DNA of 64,000 bases from Corylus avellana. Taxonomy: Eukaryota > Streptophyta > Magnoliopsida > Fagales > Betulaceae. The notes beneath the pieces are model-generated. The model saw only the letters and a list, made by a program, of their open reading frames with translations. It searched no databases and was not told where the DNA came from. The position numbers were made by a program, and so were the translations under genes. Within the stretch, counting starts at the first letter, position 1. Each line of letters starts with the position of its first letter. Positions 25,510 through 38,845 of this stretch are shown here, in pieces. Where the stretch lies: NCBI RefSeq assembly GCF_901000735.1, contig NC_081547.1:4526001-4590000 (forward strand). Direction: 5' to 3'.

Positions 25510-27816
25510 TAAGGATATAGGTAGGGTATAGCGAGAATGGAGACTTTCTGCTTGAATTGAATTACTTGCCAACCAAGCCTGAATGTTGATTTTCAATCGT
25601 ATATTTCTTTGGTCAGATTCAACATAATTTCCAACATATTTGCCGAAATAAAAATTTAAAACTTACTCTTGTGGTTGGAAAAATTCTATACCCATTTCAT
25701 GGACTTATAACACGGTATGTTTGTTTTTTTCTCACTGGTCTAAACCGCGTTCATGCATGTACTACGAATTATGAAAGGACTGTTATTATTGACCGTTCTC
25801 ACTAAAAGAATTTTGTAAAATGAGGTTAAATTATATATGTATTGGTTATAGATATTCCATATGCAAAAATAATTAGGGGGGTTAAGTGAGCGAAGCCCTT
25901 GCGAGACTAGGCTCGATTCGATTATTCTTGTGAACAGCTTGTATAAGGCTCGAATTGGTAGTTGTTCACATAGTTGCTCATATTAATATTAAATATTGAT
26001 AATTTTTTTTTTTCTAATAACATCATTTTATTATAAAATGATGTATATCATCTATCTTCGAAACCAAGTGCCTTACTATATTAACTCAGGCTCCATATTA
26101 GGCTAGTTAAGCTAAGCAAATACTCATATACAAGTTGGTTTATTGAGCTGTTTAAGAGTACTTGAAGTTTAAATTTATAATAAAAAAATTAAATTAAATT
26201 AAATATAAGAGCTAGCTCACGCGACTCATTATGAGCTTGAGCTTGGACTCGATTTTTTGGCTCGTTCTTGAGCTCGGCTCGAGCAAAATTTGAATGAGTT
26301 AAGCCCAAATAAGGAAAACTCGCTTAGTCTCAACTCATTTACACCCCTATATGCAATGATACCAACGAAATTGTCGTAACATGAGACATGCATTCATTGC
26401 AAAACACGGTTAGTCTTTAGACCATTTAAGTTGAAATTCAATGGTCGAAACAGGAATAGCATCCTCTCCTTTGTGTCTGTATTTAATACTACTATTTATG
26501 TGAGGTTATACTATGACTGTTTTATTATTCCAATAATCCCCATTAAAACTTAACATATATGCTTAAATTCATAACTTCTAGAATATCCAAATTTTCATGT
26601 AAACTCTAATATATATCATGTGATATTATTAACTATTTTAAAAGTTAATACTTTCTCTTACATGTAGTATCAAGCATTATGTATAGATTGAAATGATAAA
26701 GACAATTATCATTTATTTAAAAAAAAACATTAATTGAAAATAATAATAATAACAATAATTTAACTAATATAGATAGAAGATGATTGTATGAAACGCTGTT
26801 TGAGATCCGAAAGTGGGTAGAATCCTATCTAATCAAATGTACGTGTAAGTTTTGTTGTTGACGAAAATTGAACGACGGGAGACATATATCATACGACTAA
26901 AGTCGTTGTCGGTCTATTTCTGACTAAAGGCTACCTGTGTCCAGCTCCACTAACCCCACATAAGATTCACGTGTAACAGACAAGACTTCAACCCACAACT
27001 AAGGGTCGTGGAAATAATTACTAGGTTTGAATTGTATGCATGGAGGTATGGATATTAGATAATATAAAATTCGTCCATTTGGAACATTTAATTTATGGAA
27101 GTTGCGCGAGTTTGACACGTAATTCGTGCAAGACCAATTTAGTATCCATGCAATTAATTTCTATCAAATCATTATAACAAATTTGTAGTTGTTGGTGTTT
27201 TAATTAAACTTGTAACACTTGGCTTATATTAATCCAAGTGGTGCGACCATTTACAATACACCATGAAAGGGCGAAGAATACGTATTTTAGGATTTGATTA
27301 CTTTTATTACCTTCACTTTACCTGCCACATTTTTCTGTAATTTGTATTGTAAACCTATCGAGTCATTAAAGTTACTAATTAAGTTAGAGGAATGATAGAT
27401 GTAAGCGTGCATTTAACGCCGGACTAGTCAAACAAAAATCTTTTGTGTTCTTTTTTTCTCCGCTTCCACTATTTTCATATTTTATTACAAAACTTTACAC
27501 ATAAGCATATTATATATTTGTTGTATAAAATAATCTTTCAAATGTTCAAGACTTAATTTATAATATAATTTTGTTGATTGCATAAGAGTTTGAGACTTGA
27601 GCAGGCTTGAATGGTTGAAAATTGAAACCACTTCTAAGCATTTTTAACTTATAATAAAGCCATTATAAATTAGTTCAATCTCTTTCTGTTGCTTGCTCAT
27701 CAAGATGGTTTACTTGTATAAAACAGTGATTATGACCTAATTAATCAAAGTTTACTATATATTAAAGTTTTCTAAATTATATCTTTTAGGTGAGAACACC
27801 AATATCTCTCCACCTA

Positions 27817-28406
27817 GGGGTGTGCAGATTAACCGATTACCGATTATTGACCGATTACCGACTTTAACCGAACCGATATTAACCGTAACCAATAATTATC
27901 GGTCAGTAATCGGTTAAAAATTTTATACCGATAAGCTTATCGGTTGGTTAAAATTTTTTTATCGAAAAACCGATGTGACCAATATAACCGATAAGCTATT
28001 TTAATTTTTAATTTTTTAGAATTTTATTTTTATTATTGTAGTGGATCAATATAAAAAATAAAAAAAAAATAAAAAAAAGCTTCAATAAGGTATTTTAGCC
28101 AAAAATATACTTTAAAATAACTAATTTTTAATAAGCTATTTTAGGCTTTAGCCCAACAAAACGTATTTGAACCTCAAAAACAATTAATTTTTAGCCCAAT
28201 TAGCAACCAGTAAAAACCCAATAAAAAAGCCCACAAAAGCCCAAACTGATTTAACCGACCGGTTAACTGATTACCGATATGACCGATAATTTTCGGTTAA
28301 CACTTCTTATTGGTCGGTAATCGGTTAGGATTTAGTTAACCGATAGCTTATCGGTTAATCGACCGATAAGCCTATTAACCGGTCCTAACCGACCGATACC
28401 CAGCCC
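27817..28406. mobile_element. ACCGAT-rich TIR element (copy 1)
   Basis: The element starts GGGGTGTGCAGATTAACCGA and ends in the inverted counterpart (CCGACCGATACCCAGCCC), with TA on both sides. It is densely filled with ACCGATTACCG- and CGGTTAA-type motifs on both strands, giving many alternative hairpins. No ORF is seen. It looks like a non-autonomous DNA transposon; the superfamily is not certain. Confidence 0.6.
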
Positions 28407-29200
28407 TATCTCCACCCCACCTGAGAGGCTGAGAGCCTTCCATGAGTCTTCCCTGACCCCAAAATCTCCCTCCACGTACACCTATATGCTTCCAATCCCG
28501 AGTACTCCTTTTAAAATATCTTCAATCTTGTTCTTCTTTCCCTTTGTAATTGCTGATTTTAGACTCCAGTTGTTTAACTAGTAGTCTCTCTATTTACTAT
28601 TAATCTTTTTGGTTTCCTCCTAGTCTTCTAATTCTCTCCTATCATTTCCTATTTGTCTCCCTCGTGGTTTTTTCAAGGTTTTGTCTTGATGTGTATCATT
28701 ATTTCTTTATCTTTACACTAATTGAAACCTTCTGGTTCTAGAATATGATATCCATCATAAAGAAGAGTGCTTTCCAAATCTTGAGTATATATGCCTCAAT
28801 ATATATCACTTTACTTTGAGGCTACTTGGAGGCAGGTTCGGCTCAATAAATTTTGAGGTTTATAAAAGCTACAAATTTAAGTAAAGCTTTTTCTTATATT
28901 TAAATATTAATTAAATAATTTTAGTTTTTAGTTTAAATTTGTTATTTAAAAATCATTCTTCTCTATCGCCTTTTCTTTTATTTTTTTTCAACCGATGCGG
29001 AGAATTCATCTCTACTGTGAGACGTTTATTGTTAACAACGGATGACATAGTTTGCGTTGAGTTACACGTAATTCCTTTTATGTAGAATTTAATTTGCACA
29101 AAATGAAATTTACTTTATTTTAATATTTTAATGAACGGACTTAACTAACATGTTGGTTTTAAGTTCAAGCGAAATTACGAGTTTAGTCATGGTGCTATTT

Positions 29201-29310
29201 TTTTTTTCTTCCACTTTTGCCCTCACTTCAAACAAATAAAGTTAACATGTTTAGAGGGTATAAGCGTCATTTTCTTGGTCTGAAGTGAGGGCAAAAGTGG
29301 AAGAAAAAAA
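29201..29310. repeat. Perfect 30-bp inverted repeat (copy 1)
   Basis: The arm 29201-29230 (ending TTTTGCCCTCACTTCA) is the exact reverse complement of 29281-29310, with a 50-nt spacer. It belongs to the half-element related to 22059-22585. Confidence 0.8.
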
Positions 29311-30737
29311 TATAAAATGACACATGACTTGTACATGACTGTTGATTGTCAATTTTAAACCATTTGATTAACGGAATTGGGCTTTTTGTCATAAGATGGT
29401 AGTTTGATAAGGTCAGGTGTTATAATTGATAGTTCATAGGGGAAAAGTGCCAATATGTTGTAGTTCATGAGCGTTAATATGTTTTCTCTTCCTTCTATTT
29501 TTTTATTATATCACCTACTTAATATCTTTTTTTTTGGGAGGGGTGGGAGGGGGGCATGGAACATATTATACACGCATGAAACACATGCAAGTGGCTACTC
29601 TAGATACTTCAAATAGAGGAGATGGTTTCTTAATAAAATATTTGAATTATAATAGCCCAATTTAGGTTAATAATATAAATAAAAATTACTTATTTATCAA
29701 GAGATTAGTTTATTATAACTACAAATCAAAGGGACTAAATAAGTAATTTTTTTAATAATATTATATCAGCTTATTTTATGCACAAATACAACATATGGAA
29801 GATATCTCATAAAATATTTTATGTGATAAATTAATCTTTATTAAAAACAAAAAACAACAGTATCAGTTGCAATGGTGTTTGTCAAGTAACTTGCATGCAA
29901 AACCCTAGACAGGTCATGACTCATGAGATATGCTTCCAAAAGTCAGATTATCCTAAATTTGATACCTCTTATTTATTTATTTATTTATGAACTTGTCCTC
30001 CAATCCGAGACCGTTGGTGCTGTTGACCAGGGCGGACAAAACTGGTAAATCCAACGGCGAAAAATGACCCCACGTGGACCTTGAGGCGGCACCGTTGCGT
30101 TTTGTGTATGATGAGGTGGTGGGCCAGCTTGGACGACAGTTACGAGGAGAGGATCAAAAGTGAGTTAGAGAATATTCCTTTAATGTTGTCCCCACCAATT
30201 CCTCGTGCGGCGATACTATCGCCTTGTTTTCACAAACTATTCAGGTGTGAGTCATGTCAATATGTCATAAGTTTTCCTATAAATTTGATTTTTTTTCTTT
30301 TTTTTTTTTTCAGTTTATAACTTTTTTTATGTCTTTTAAGCACGTGGGAAACACATTTTAGTAGTATTAACAAAGTAAATAAAAATTTTACAAAAAATGT
30401 GTTTCTACATGCAAAAAAAAAAAATTATAATTTCCGACCCATTAACTTGTATAATATGCTATATAGAATTATTTCAAAGGTTTTGATTAGCAAATAGAAA
30501 ATGATTTTCCTCAATGAGACTTTATAATTTATGTAGACTAAAATGTGAGGAAAGGTAAGGCTATGTAGCCCTGAATTTAGAGTAAAGCTTATGATAAGGT
30601 AGGGGGTGATTAAGAATAATGAGTTTTGATAATAGGTGGATTAGACTTGTAATGACATGTGCTCGCTTGGCGAGTTATGTTGTAATTATCAATGGTAAAC
30701 TTGTCGAAAATTAAAATTATCAAATCATCATTATGAA

Positions 30738-30740
<3 letters not shown>

Positions 30741-30772
<32 letters not shown>
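30741..30772. repeat. AT microsatellite, length-polymorphic between blocks
   Basis: (AT)n of about 32 nt here, and only a short TATATATA run at the equivalent site near 48464-48473. Confidence 0.9.
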
Positions 30773-30774
<2 letters not shown>

Positions 30775-31649
30775 ATTTATTATTTTCAAGAAATGTTGGT
30801 ATAACTATTGTATTGGGTAATCACAATTGTGGCTAACATTTTATTTCCACTCCTTAGCGATAGAAAGAAAAAAATAATATACATTTTCTTAACGAAGAAA
30901 ATTAGTCTTATTGAAGTGTGCTGGTGGAGTTAACTAGAATGTGAGAAAGAAGGCACCCTCATGCCACTTTCACCCCAAGATATAATTTAAGAGGGCCGTT
31001 AGACATTCTAATACTTTTTAAAAGAAAAAAAGATTTTTCAAATGATTTAGATTTCACATTTATTTAAATATATATATATAAATTTATTTATTTATTAAAT
31101 GAGCGAGATAATTTGAAAAAAAGTATTAAGACGTGTACCCGTAATTCAATTGCAGTGGAATCAATCCGCTTGTCAATTCCCAGAAGCTTCTTAGCGAAGG
31201 AAACTAGGCACGCAAAGTAACGTAGATTTAACTTTTAAGAAAGCTCACAAAAAGATAGACAAAAAAAGAAGGAAATAAATAAAAGAAAGATTTGAGAAAG
31301 TACGAGAATCTAGAGAGAGAGTACAAGAGCTGTTGTGCGAAAAAGTAGAGGAACGCAGCACCTGCATCAACCCGCCATGGAGTTGTTTAACTTGTGAATG
31401 CAGAGAGTTATTTTTTTATTTGTTTATATTTGAGAGTCTCCTTTGTTGTTATAGAACAATCATTGTAGCTCAAGACAAGCCATCCCTTTTGCTTCTGATC
31501 ATATCTATAGTCACCTCACACGCCGTCTTCAATTGCTCTTTTCAAAGTTTTCATTTTCATTGGGTTTAAGGACTTGTTTTTATTTGGGTGAGATTTTTTT
31601 ACAATTATGTTCTGGAGAGGGTTGAATTTGGTTTCTGTGTGTTTTTTAG

Positions 31650-32064
31650 GGAAAAATATGAATCGGGCAGTGTGGGTTCTTGATTTTGAGTCCCTTAATT
31701 GAGGATGACGATGAAAGTTTTGGGAGAGTGGCGGAGTTTGAGTTTGATCAGTTTTGAGTTGTAGAGGGAGAAAGTTGTAATGGGTATTGCGAGATTTTGA
31801 TTATCAAGCTCCTGAATTGAAGAAAGAGTGTTTTTTTAGAGAAGGAAAGTGTTAAAAATTGATTCTTGATTGTTGGATTGGGTCTTAGAGGGAGAAAGTT
31901 GAATTGGGTGGTTTGAGATTTTGGTTAGTAAGTTTCATAATTGGAGAGGAGAGTGTGTCGTTTGGAGAGGGGGAAAGTTGAATACTCAGTTATTCGTCGT
32001 AAAAAGGAAGGAAAGTGGATTAGGTTGTGTGAGATCTTGATGATTAAGTTTCCTAACTGAAGGA
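31650..32064 (+). repeat. Degenerate tandem repeats in the 5' leader of gene B
   Basis: Four related segments of about 58 nt start near 31650, 31764, 31890 and 32008. Each has a GGGAGAAAGTT-like start, a TGGG(T/A) and GAGATTTTGAT centre, and a (A/T)AAGTTTCCTAATTGAAG-like end. They lie directly upstream of the ATG at 32128, probably in the 5' UTR or proximal promoter. They do not encode a conserved peptide that I can see. Confidence 0.6.
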
Positions 32065-32127
32065 AAGTTTTAGAGGAAAGTGAGTAGTGGTATGCGGTTT
32101 TGATGATTGAGTTATCCAGTACATATT

Positions 32128-35100
32128 ATGATGGCTGTGGTGAGTCATGTGCCTGCAATTCAACGGGTTGATTCCTTAAGAGTACATGATATTAGGGTTT
32201 CAGGAATTATGGCCAGTAGGCAAGAAATTGCAGAGGAACCGGTGGCGCGCATAATTGATAATATAATACATGTTGCGGTGGGGAAAGATGTGAAAGAGGG
32301 CAAATCAATCGTGGAATGGGCTTATAGGTACTCCGGAGGCAAGAAACTTTGCATCATTCATGTTCATCAGCCTGCACAAAAGATACCCTTGAGTAAGTTT
32401 ACAACACACACACACACACACATATATATACAGTATACACACATATGTATGCATGTATGAGCGCACACACATACGCACATGTATGGTTTGCTTTCTGATG
32501 AATGTTATTTTAGGTTATTGTTTTGTAGAGAGAGAGAGAGGAGAAGATTAGTCCCTTGAGTTGAATTGGGAGAAAACTTGGAAAAAAAATGGCCACAACT
32601 GAGGATAATTAAATTCGGGAAATTTCACTAGAACTTCCAGAAAAATTGTTTGATCTTAATTTTATTAAACTGGCCGCAATTTTGAACTCATATTTTGGTG
32701 ATTTGATGAAACTTAGGTGAAGAATCTATATTCATTCACCTAGTTGACTGAGATTTTGATAAATCGTTCTGTCTTCAAGTTGCCAGCATATTTTTGGTTT
32801 TTAGTTCCTCTAGAACTTATTGTGTATTTTCTTTTTCTTGATATTTAGTGGGAACAAAATTTCCAGCAAGCTCACTGAAGGAACAGGAAGTCAATGCATA
32901 CAGGGAAATTGAGAGGCAAAATATGCATAAGATCCTGGATGAGTATGTCCGTATCTGCCTTCGAAAGGGGGTATAAAACGTCCTTACCTCTTTATTTACA
33001 ATTTTGTTGGTGTTTTTTCTTCTTCTTTTTTTCTAGTTATTCTGCCTTAGTGAACATTTTGTTTTTTGAAAAAAAAAAACTTTATTAAGTTCTGTCATGA
33101 ACTGGATATGAAGCTAAATGTTTTTGTGTCAGTCATTACAATAGTTATGCATGATAGGATATAAGCATTGAGGTTGGGGATATCATATATAGCCTGATGG
33201 ATTGGAGTAGTTATTGAATTTACTGATTTTTTTTTACTATGTTAACTTTTTAATGTAGGAACGGCCTGAGAAACTCCATATTGAAATGGATTCTATTGAG
33301 AAGGGAATTGTGGAACTCATCTCCCAGCATGGAATCCGGCAGCTCGTCATGGGAGCAGCTGCAGACAAGCATTATTCAAGGTAAAAACCACAGAAGGACT
33401 TTTTTCATGTACTTAATCACATTGTTTGTTTTAGTTTTGTGTACATGCATTGTGGACCCCCACGTGATAGCACAGCAATTGTGCGATTCTGATGGATGAT
33501 TTATGTAGTGGATAGAGCAAGCCTCACTGGGGGTTGCAGAAGATGAGGGTGTGCGTGAAAAGATTGATGCTGTATTTTTGTTCAGTCAGCATAAACAGAT
33601 GGGTGATGGGTCCTAACTGTATAAGCTGTGGGCTGATACATTAATGCAGAGAAAGAATGACGCACGATAGGGAGATCAAAAAGTAAAAGTTGTTTACCTT
33701 ACTGCTTAAACTTGCAGGAAAATGGTGGACCTCAGGTCTAAGAAAGCCATCTATGTACGCAAACAAGCGCCTGTGTTCTGTCACATTCGATTTGTCTGCA
33801 AGGAGCACCTGATCCACACCAGGTTTGCTTATGTCTTATTGTATTCATAATGATGTGTGCCGATACTTTGAGGAAATATGTGATTACATAAAGAATGTAT
33901 TCCCAATGGAGAAGCTTTTAAGCTTTTTAACTATTCTATGGGTACAAAATGCTTGACCAGTTATTAATTTGGGAAATTGTATACTTCAAACCGCTATAAA
34001 TTCTTTCCTTGAAAGTGGCTTCAAAATTTTGGATCATCACCTGATTTTGATGAATTTATTCTCTGCAAGTGAATTCAACTTATCCTTACTTCCCACCATG
34101 ATAACTGATACAAATTCCATGTCGAAACAGGGAAAGTAGTTTACATGGATCTGATATGGAGGTCGTATCTTCATTGCCGCAAGCAAGTCCAAACATTGAA
34201 ATTGGCCAGTCAAACCACTTGAGATCACAATCTGTTATAAATCGGGTAGAACTTTCTAATCCAGCTCAAGATCTATTGCAAAGAGTAAGGTCTGCGACTA
34301 TTGAGAAATATGGAGGGAGCACAATGGGTGTTTCTTCCCCAGTTAATACAGAAGGGCTTTCAACTCCAGATAGCAGGTCGGATGCAGAAGGGAGTTTTTA
34401 TGGATGGGATAGGGTATCTAGAAGAAGTCTTTCCCAGGGTTCTGGTTACTCAACTTGCTCTTCTAGTGACGTAGCTCTGGTTCCATATGTGGGGGCTGAG
34501 GGAAGTGAGAATGCGATTGAGTCAAGTGAACTCCCTCAGTTTAAAGAGGATCTTCGTCACTCTTCTCCTCCCAGTGTACTGGTATGTGCCAAACTTTTTG
34601 GGAGATGTGCATGTTTTGAATTGTGAGTTTGGAATTTGTAAGAATCATTTTCCATTTCTTTTTAGTCAGCTGAATCCATCGTTGACCAAAATATACAAAA
34701 GATTTTTTAAAATTGTTGGATTTTTGCAGGACGAAAGTATAGATGACATTCTTTTTGACCAACTTGAAAAAGCTACGGCAGAGGCCAGAAATGCAAGGCA
34801 AGATGCTTTTCAAGAGACTATCAATCGTGGGAAAGCTGAAAAAGATGCCATTGATGCCATACGGAGGGTAAATTTGTTATAACCTTTGTATTTCTTCGTC
34901 ACTATTTACTATGGATATCATTTTGTCTGTGTGGCTTGGAAAATGGATATTTTTTAAGAGGAGAGAGAAGAAATTCTTTAATATTTTGGGTAGAAATTAA
35001 CATGTCAAAGAAAGGTCGATAGTTATGTCCTATGGAGTGAAATTGTCTACATATTACACACTTTGTACTTGACCATCACATACCTTGAGCATATTTAGGA

Positions 35101-36279
35101 TAAGAAGTTGAAGAACAGTTAGGTGGACTGAATGTAACATTCTTCCCTCTTAGCATTGGGGCTTAATGTAAAAGTGTTAGATCTTATCTTGATGCTTCCA
35201 TGATGGTCCATCTAAGAGGTGGAGCATATATAGCACGATCTAGACCCATCATTATTAGACATTTCAAAGTGGGTATGCATCGTCTTCAATTGCATTAAAT
35301 TGCTTTTATGGAATATCTTAAGTGTAAACTTGAAAATGTTAATATCTTATGCAATTTACAGGCTAAAGCATCAGAAAGATTATATCTTGAGGAGTTGAAG
35401 CAAAGAAAAGAAATTGAGGAAGCACTATCAAAAGAAAGAGAGGAATTTGGAAAGAGGAAAAATGAGTGTGACAAAGTCATGGAAGAACTGCGGATTGCCC
35501 AAGATCAAAAATCATCAATGGAGAGGCAAATTGCAGCATCTGAACAGATGGTAAAGGAGTTGGAGCAGAAGATTGTCTCTGCTGTCCAACTCTTGCAAAC
35601 TTATAAAAAAGAGCGAGAGGATTTGCAGGCAGAACGTGACAGTGCACTTAAAGAAGCTGAGGAGCTGAGGAAGAAACAAGGAGAGGCCTCAATCACACAT
35701 GTGCCTCAGTTCTTCTCTGTGTTCTCTTTCTCAGAACTTATGGAAGCAACTGAAAACTTTGATCCATCCCTGAAGATTGGAGAAGGGGGATATGGGAGCA
35801 TTCATAAAGGTGTTCTGCGTCACACACAGGTGGCTATAAAAATGCTACATGCCCATAGCTTGCAAGGCCCATCAGAATTTCAACAGGAGGTGAGATGGTT
35901 TGGATTTTGTGTGTATTTATTGGGAGATACCTTGAATCATTTACTGAATTCAAATTTTATTGGGCTGATTGCTGTTTTTGTTATCTAGAGACTTGAAAAT
36001 CTAAATCTTTATGAATATCATTGTTATTCACAATGTTATTATTATGTTCAGTACTAGGACCCAATTGGTATAGGTTATTAGTTGGATTTAACGGTGTTTG
36101 CAATATTATGAACTATAACAATGCCTCAGCTAAGCTAATAATAAATTTATGAAGTAGGTATCATCAATACCATTTGCTGTTTAATGAATGGATGTATGAT
36201 GGTCTGTTGCCCTAAATATTGTTTTATATTTTTTGGCATTAGATAACATAAGTATTGATTGGTGATGGTTTCTCAATTG

Positions 36280-36312
<33 letters not shown>

Positions 36313-38321
36313 CTATTGTGTATCTTCATAACTTATTATGTCATACTTGAACATGTCCCATTTTGCAGTCATAAATACAATTTTAATTAGCAATTGACTG
36401 TAACTACTTTGATGCTACACTAAGGTTCTGTTTGTTTGAATGTAATATACTTTCTGAGAAGTATTTTCTTAGCAAACCACTTGTTTTCTATTGTTTGGTG
36501 GAGACCCAAAACACTTTTAGTGTTTGATTGGTTGACATTAAAATCATTTGCATACAATCATTAGCTATCTGCCCAATACCCCGTGAATAACCCAATTTCT
36601 CAATGGAGAAAAAAAGAAGAAAAAAGAAGCAAAAACTAATGGCTAGTAGGGACTTGTAGGGTGGAGGATAGGAATCACATGTTTGGGGGGGAGGGGGTGT
36701 AGGTCATGCAGGTTGCGCAGTGGAGGTGGCAGTGCTACAGGGATGGGGGGGCTACGAGGTTGGGTGGATGGTATGGGGGGTTTGCTGCCAGAGGGGAGCA
36801 GGAGGAACCGTTCTGGCATTCTAGGGGTGAACAGTTTGCACTTTTAAAAAACTTAAGTTTTTGTCCCTAGTGTTGTAAAGAGCATTGTTTTGACTGGAAA
36901 ATAACTTAGGTTGCCCAAATTGAGCCTTAATGATGCCTATAGTAATGGCTACAGTTGTTAACACATTTATAATGTATAAAAATGTGTGGGTATGGAGAAA
37001 CTAAGAATTGGACGTGAAGTAAACTATGAGTACTACTGAAAAATTTGCTGCTCTTTGGGGACTTAAATTGTCATTATTATTCAACATTTTGCTTTTCCTT
37101 TTTTTTTTTTAACCAAATTCTCCAGAACGTTATTCTTCCACAATTTCAAAAAGGATATGAAAAAAAGGAATAGGAAAAAAAAAATTATATATCCAGTCTT
37201 TAAGAATGAAACTTAATTTGATCAGAAGTTTGGCATTGTATGACTTTGGTTGGTCTTGGTTGTATTTCAGGTTGATGTATTGAGTAAATTGAGACATCCC
37301 AATCTGGTTATACTTGTTGGAGCCTGCCCAGAAGCTTTTGCTCTTATCTATGAGTACCTTTCAAATGGAAGCCTTGAAGATCGGCTTAGCTGCAAAGACA
37401 ATAGTCCCCCGTTACCATGGCAAATTCGAATACGCATAGCTGCAGAGTTGTGCTCTGCCCTCATCTTTCTTCACTCCTGTCAACCTAACAACATAATACA
37501 TGGTGACTTGAAACCCGCCAATGTTCTCCTTGACGCTAACTTTGTTTGTAAACTTAGTGACTTTGGAATTTGTCGTTTATTATCTAATGATCAAAGTTCA
37601 AACGACAACTCAACAGAGTTTTGGAGGACTGACCCAAAGGGCACTTTTGCATATATGGATCCTGAGTTCCTTTCCACAGGAGAGCTTACTCCAAAGTCAG
37701 ATGTTTATTCTTTTGGAATTATATTATTACGGCTGTTGACAGGGAAGTCAGCATTGGGGATAACAAAGGAAGTGCAATATGCATTAGATACTGGAAATTT
37801 GAAAGCGCTCTTGGATCCTTTGGCTGGGGATTGGCCATTTGTTCAGGCTGAACAGTTGACTCGTTTGGCGTTAAGGTGTTGTGAGATGAATCGAAGGAGC
37901 CGGCCAGACCTCGTTTCAGATGTCTGGAGGGTACTTGAACCAATGAGGGCTTCATGCGGAGGCTCGTCTTCATTCCGGCTAGGTCCTGGAGAGCATTGCC
38001 AGCCTCCTCCATATTTTATTTGCCCCATTTTCCAGGTAGGTGCTACTGTTCCTAATATTTTTCAATATATTAGTGAAGGAAACTCTTGATGTATTATATC
38101 ATCACATGAAATGCAAATCCTTATTTGCAAACTTGCAGGAAGTAATGCAAGATCCACATGTGGCAGCGGATGGTTTTACTTATGAAGCAGAGGCTTTGAG
38201 AGGATGGCTGGATAGTGGGCATGATACTTCACCTATGACAAATGTGAAACTTGAACACTGCAATCTTGTCCCAAACCACGCTCTTCGTTCTGCTATACAG
38301 GAGTGGCTGCAACAGCATTGA
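32128..38321 (+). CDS. PUB33: U-box domain-containing protein 33-like: USP, coiled coil, kinase, U-box (gene B)
   Basis: Exons: 32128-32392, 32849-32970, 33259-33380, 33718-33822, 34131-34581, 34730-34867, 35362-35889, 37271-38035, 38139-38321. All are GT-AG and in phase; 2679 nt, 892 aa. The start is the first of two adjacent ATGs (32128 and 32131), giving MMAVVSHVPAIQR; similar proteins start with MAVVS. Domains: USP-like (about 39-200), a Ser-rich linker, a coiled coil (about 356-512), a kinase domain (about 525-800) and a U-box (about 822-892). Kinase residues present are GEGGYG, VAIK Lys561, HGDLKPAN (654-661; non-RD because Gly replaces Arg) and Asp674 of DFG. The U-box shows ICPI, ADGFTYE, SPMTN and a C-terminal IQEW helix. 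Expected role: E2-dependent ubiquitin ligation combined with Ser/Thr phosphorylation in the cytoplasm; the substrate is unknown. A repeated 5' leader precedes it. The protein is predicted identical to gene C. Confidence 0.93.
36284..36312. repeat. Poly-T tract in gene B intron 7
   Basis: 29 consecutive T; also present in gene C intron 7 near 54004-54032. Confidence 0.9.
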
Positions 38322-38583
38322 AAAATCTTTATTGTTTTCTTTCTTTTAGTTCTACATATTGTTTATACTTCCAGAAAGAGAAGCAAAAGTTTTCATCTTT
38401 TCACCTTTTTTTTATTCTTTTGGTCCATCTATTGGATACAAAAGTTTGCAGCCACATAATTCGTTGTACACAAGACATACAGCTCCACTCCTGTTACGCG
38501 ACATGTTGATCCTTTTGTATAATAGCTCCCCGTTATACAACATGTTAATTCGTTTGTATATTTAACTTGGTATTTTATATTTC

Positions 38584-38683
38584 NNNNNNNNNNNNNNNNN
38601 NNNNNNNNNNNNNNNNNNNNNNNNNNNNNNNNNNNNNNNNNNNNNNNNNNNNNNNNNNNNNNNNNNNNNNNNNNNNNNNNNNN
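38584..38683. other. Assembly gap (100 N), contig end
   Basis: Exactly 100 N terminates duplicated block copy 1 about 260 bp after the gene B stop codon. A fixed size of 100 suggests a scaffold join of unknown length. Confidence 0.99.
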
Positions 38684-38845
38684 CAGATACTAATTTTCAA
38701 AAGCATAACCAGTTTGCAACTTTCTTCTAAAAATTTAAAAAGTTACTATGAAGTTTGCTTCTATTTCCATGTACTTTACTTTTTGTTAATGGTATGTTTA
38801 CCAGGAGAGTTAAATGATTGATCTCATCTCAAAAATCTTGATTAC

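Larger units (their letters stand above)
24093..31640. other. Intergenic upstream of gene B (copy 1)
   Basis: AT-rich sequence with no supported gene. It holds the ACCGAT-rich element, the 30-bp hairpin, GAA and AT microsatellites, and a GAGCTCGGCTCGAG-containing repeat-like stretch (about 25880-26350) ending in CTCATTTACACCCC. Short ORFs here are repeated in block 2 only because the DNA is duplicated. Confidence 0.6.
23461..38583. repeat. Large duplicated block, copy 1 (contains gene B)
   Basis: From the ATGCTATAAGTAACTTTCC stretch at 23461 to the 100-N gap at 38584, this block aligns co-linearly, in the same orientation, with 41412-56286. Differences seen are scattered SNPs, microsatellite lengths (for example the AT run at 30741-30772), a 512-bp MITE present only here (23578-24089) and the absence of the roughly 296-bp MITE found only in copy 2. 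Homology to copy 2 stops only because copy 1 hits the gap. See the findings for the haplotype interpretation. Confidence 0.95.

Noticed and set aside
27817..28406. ACCGAT repeats considered as a CRISPR-like or satellite array
   Set aside because: Spacing is irregular, motifs lie on both strands, and the ends form a TIR with TA flanks; a non-autonomous transposon explains it.
30081..30320. 79-residue plus-strand ORF repeated at 47799-48038
   Set aside because: It is identical only because the whole block is duplicated, and it runs into a T-rich low-complexity end.
32107..32127. Upstream non-ATG start for gene B at 32107
   Set aside because: It would need a TTG start. Two ATGs at 32128 and 32131 give the N-terminus expected for the family.
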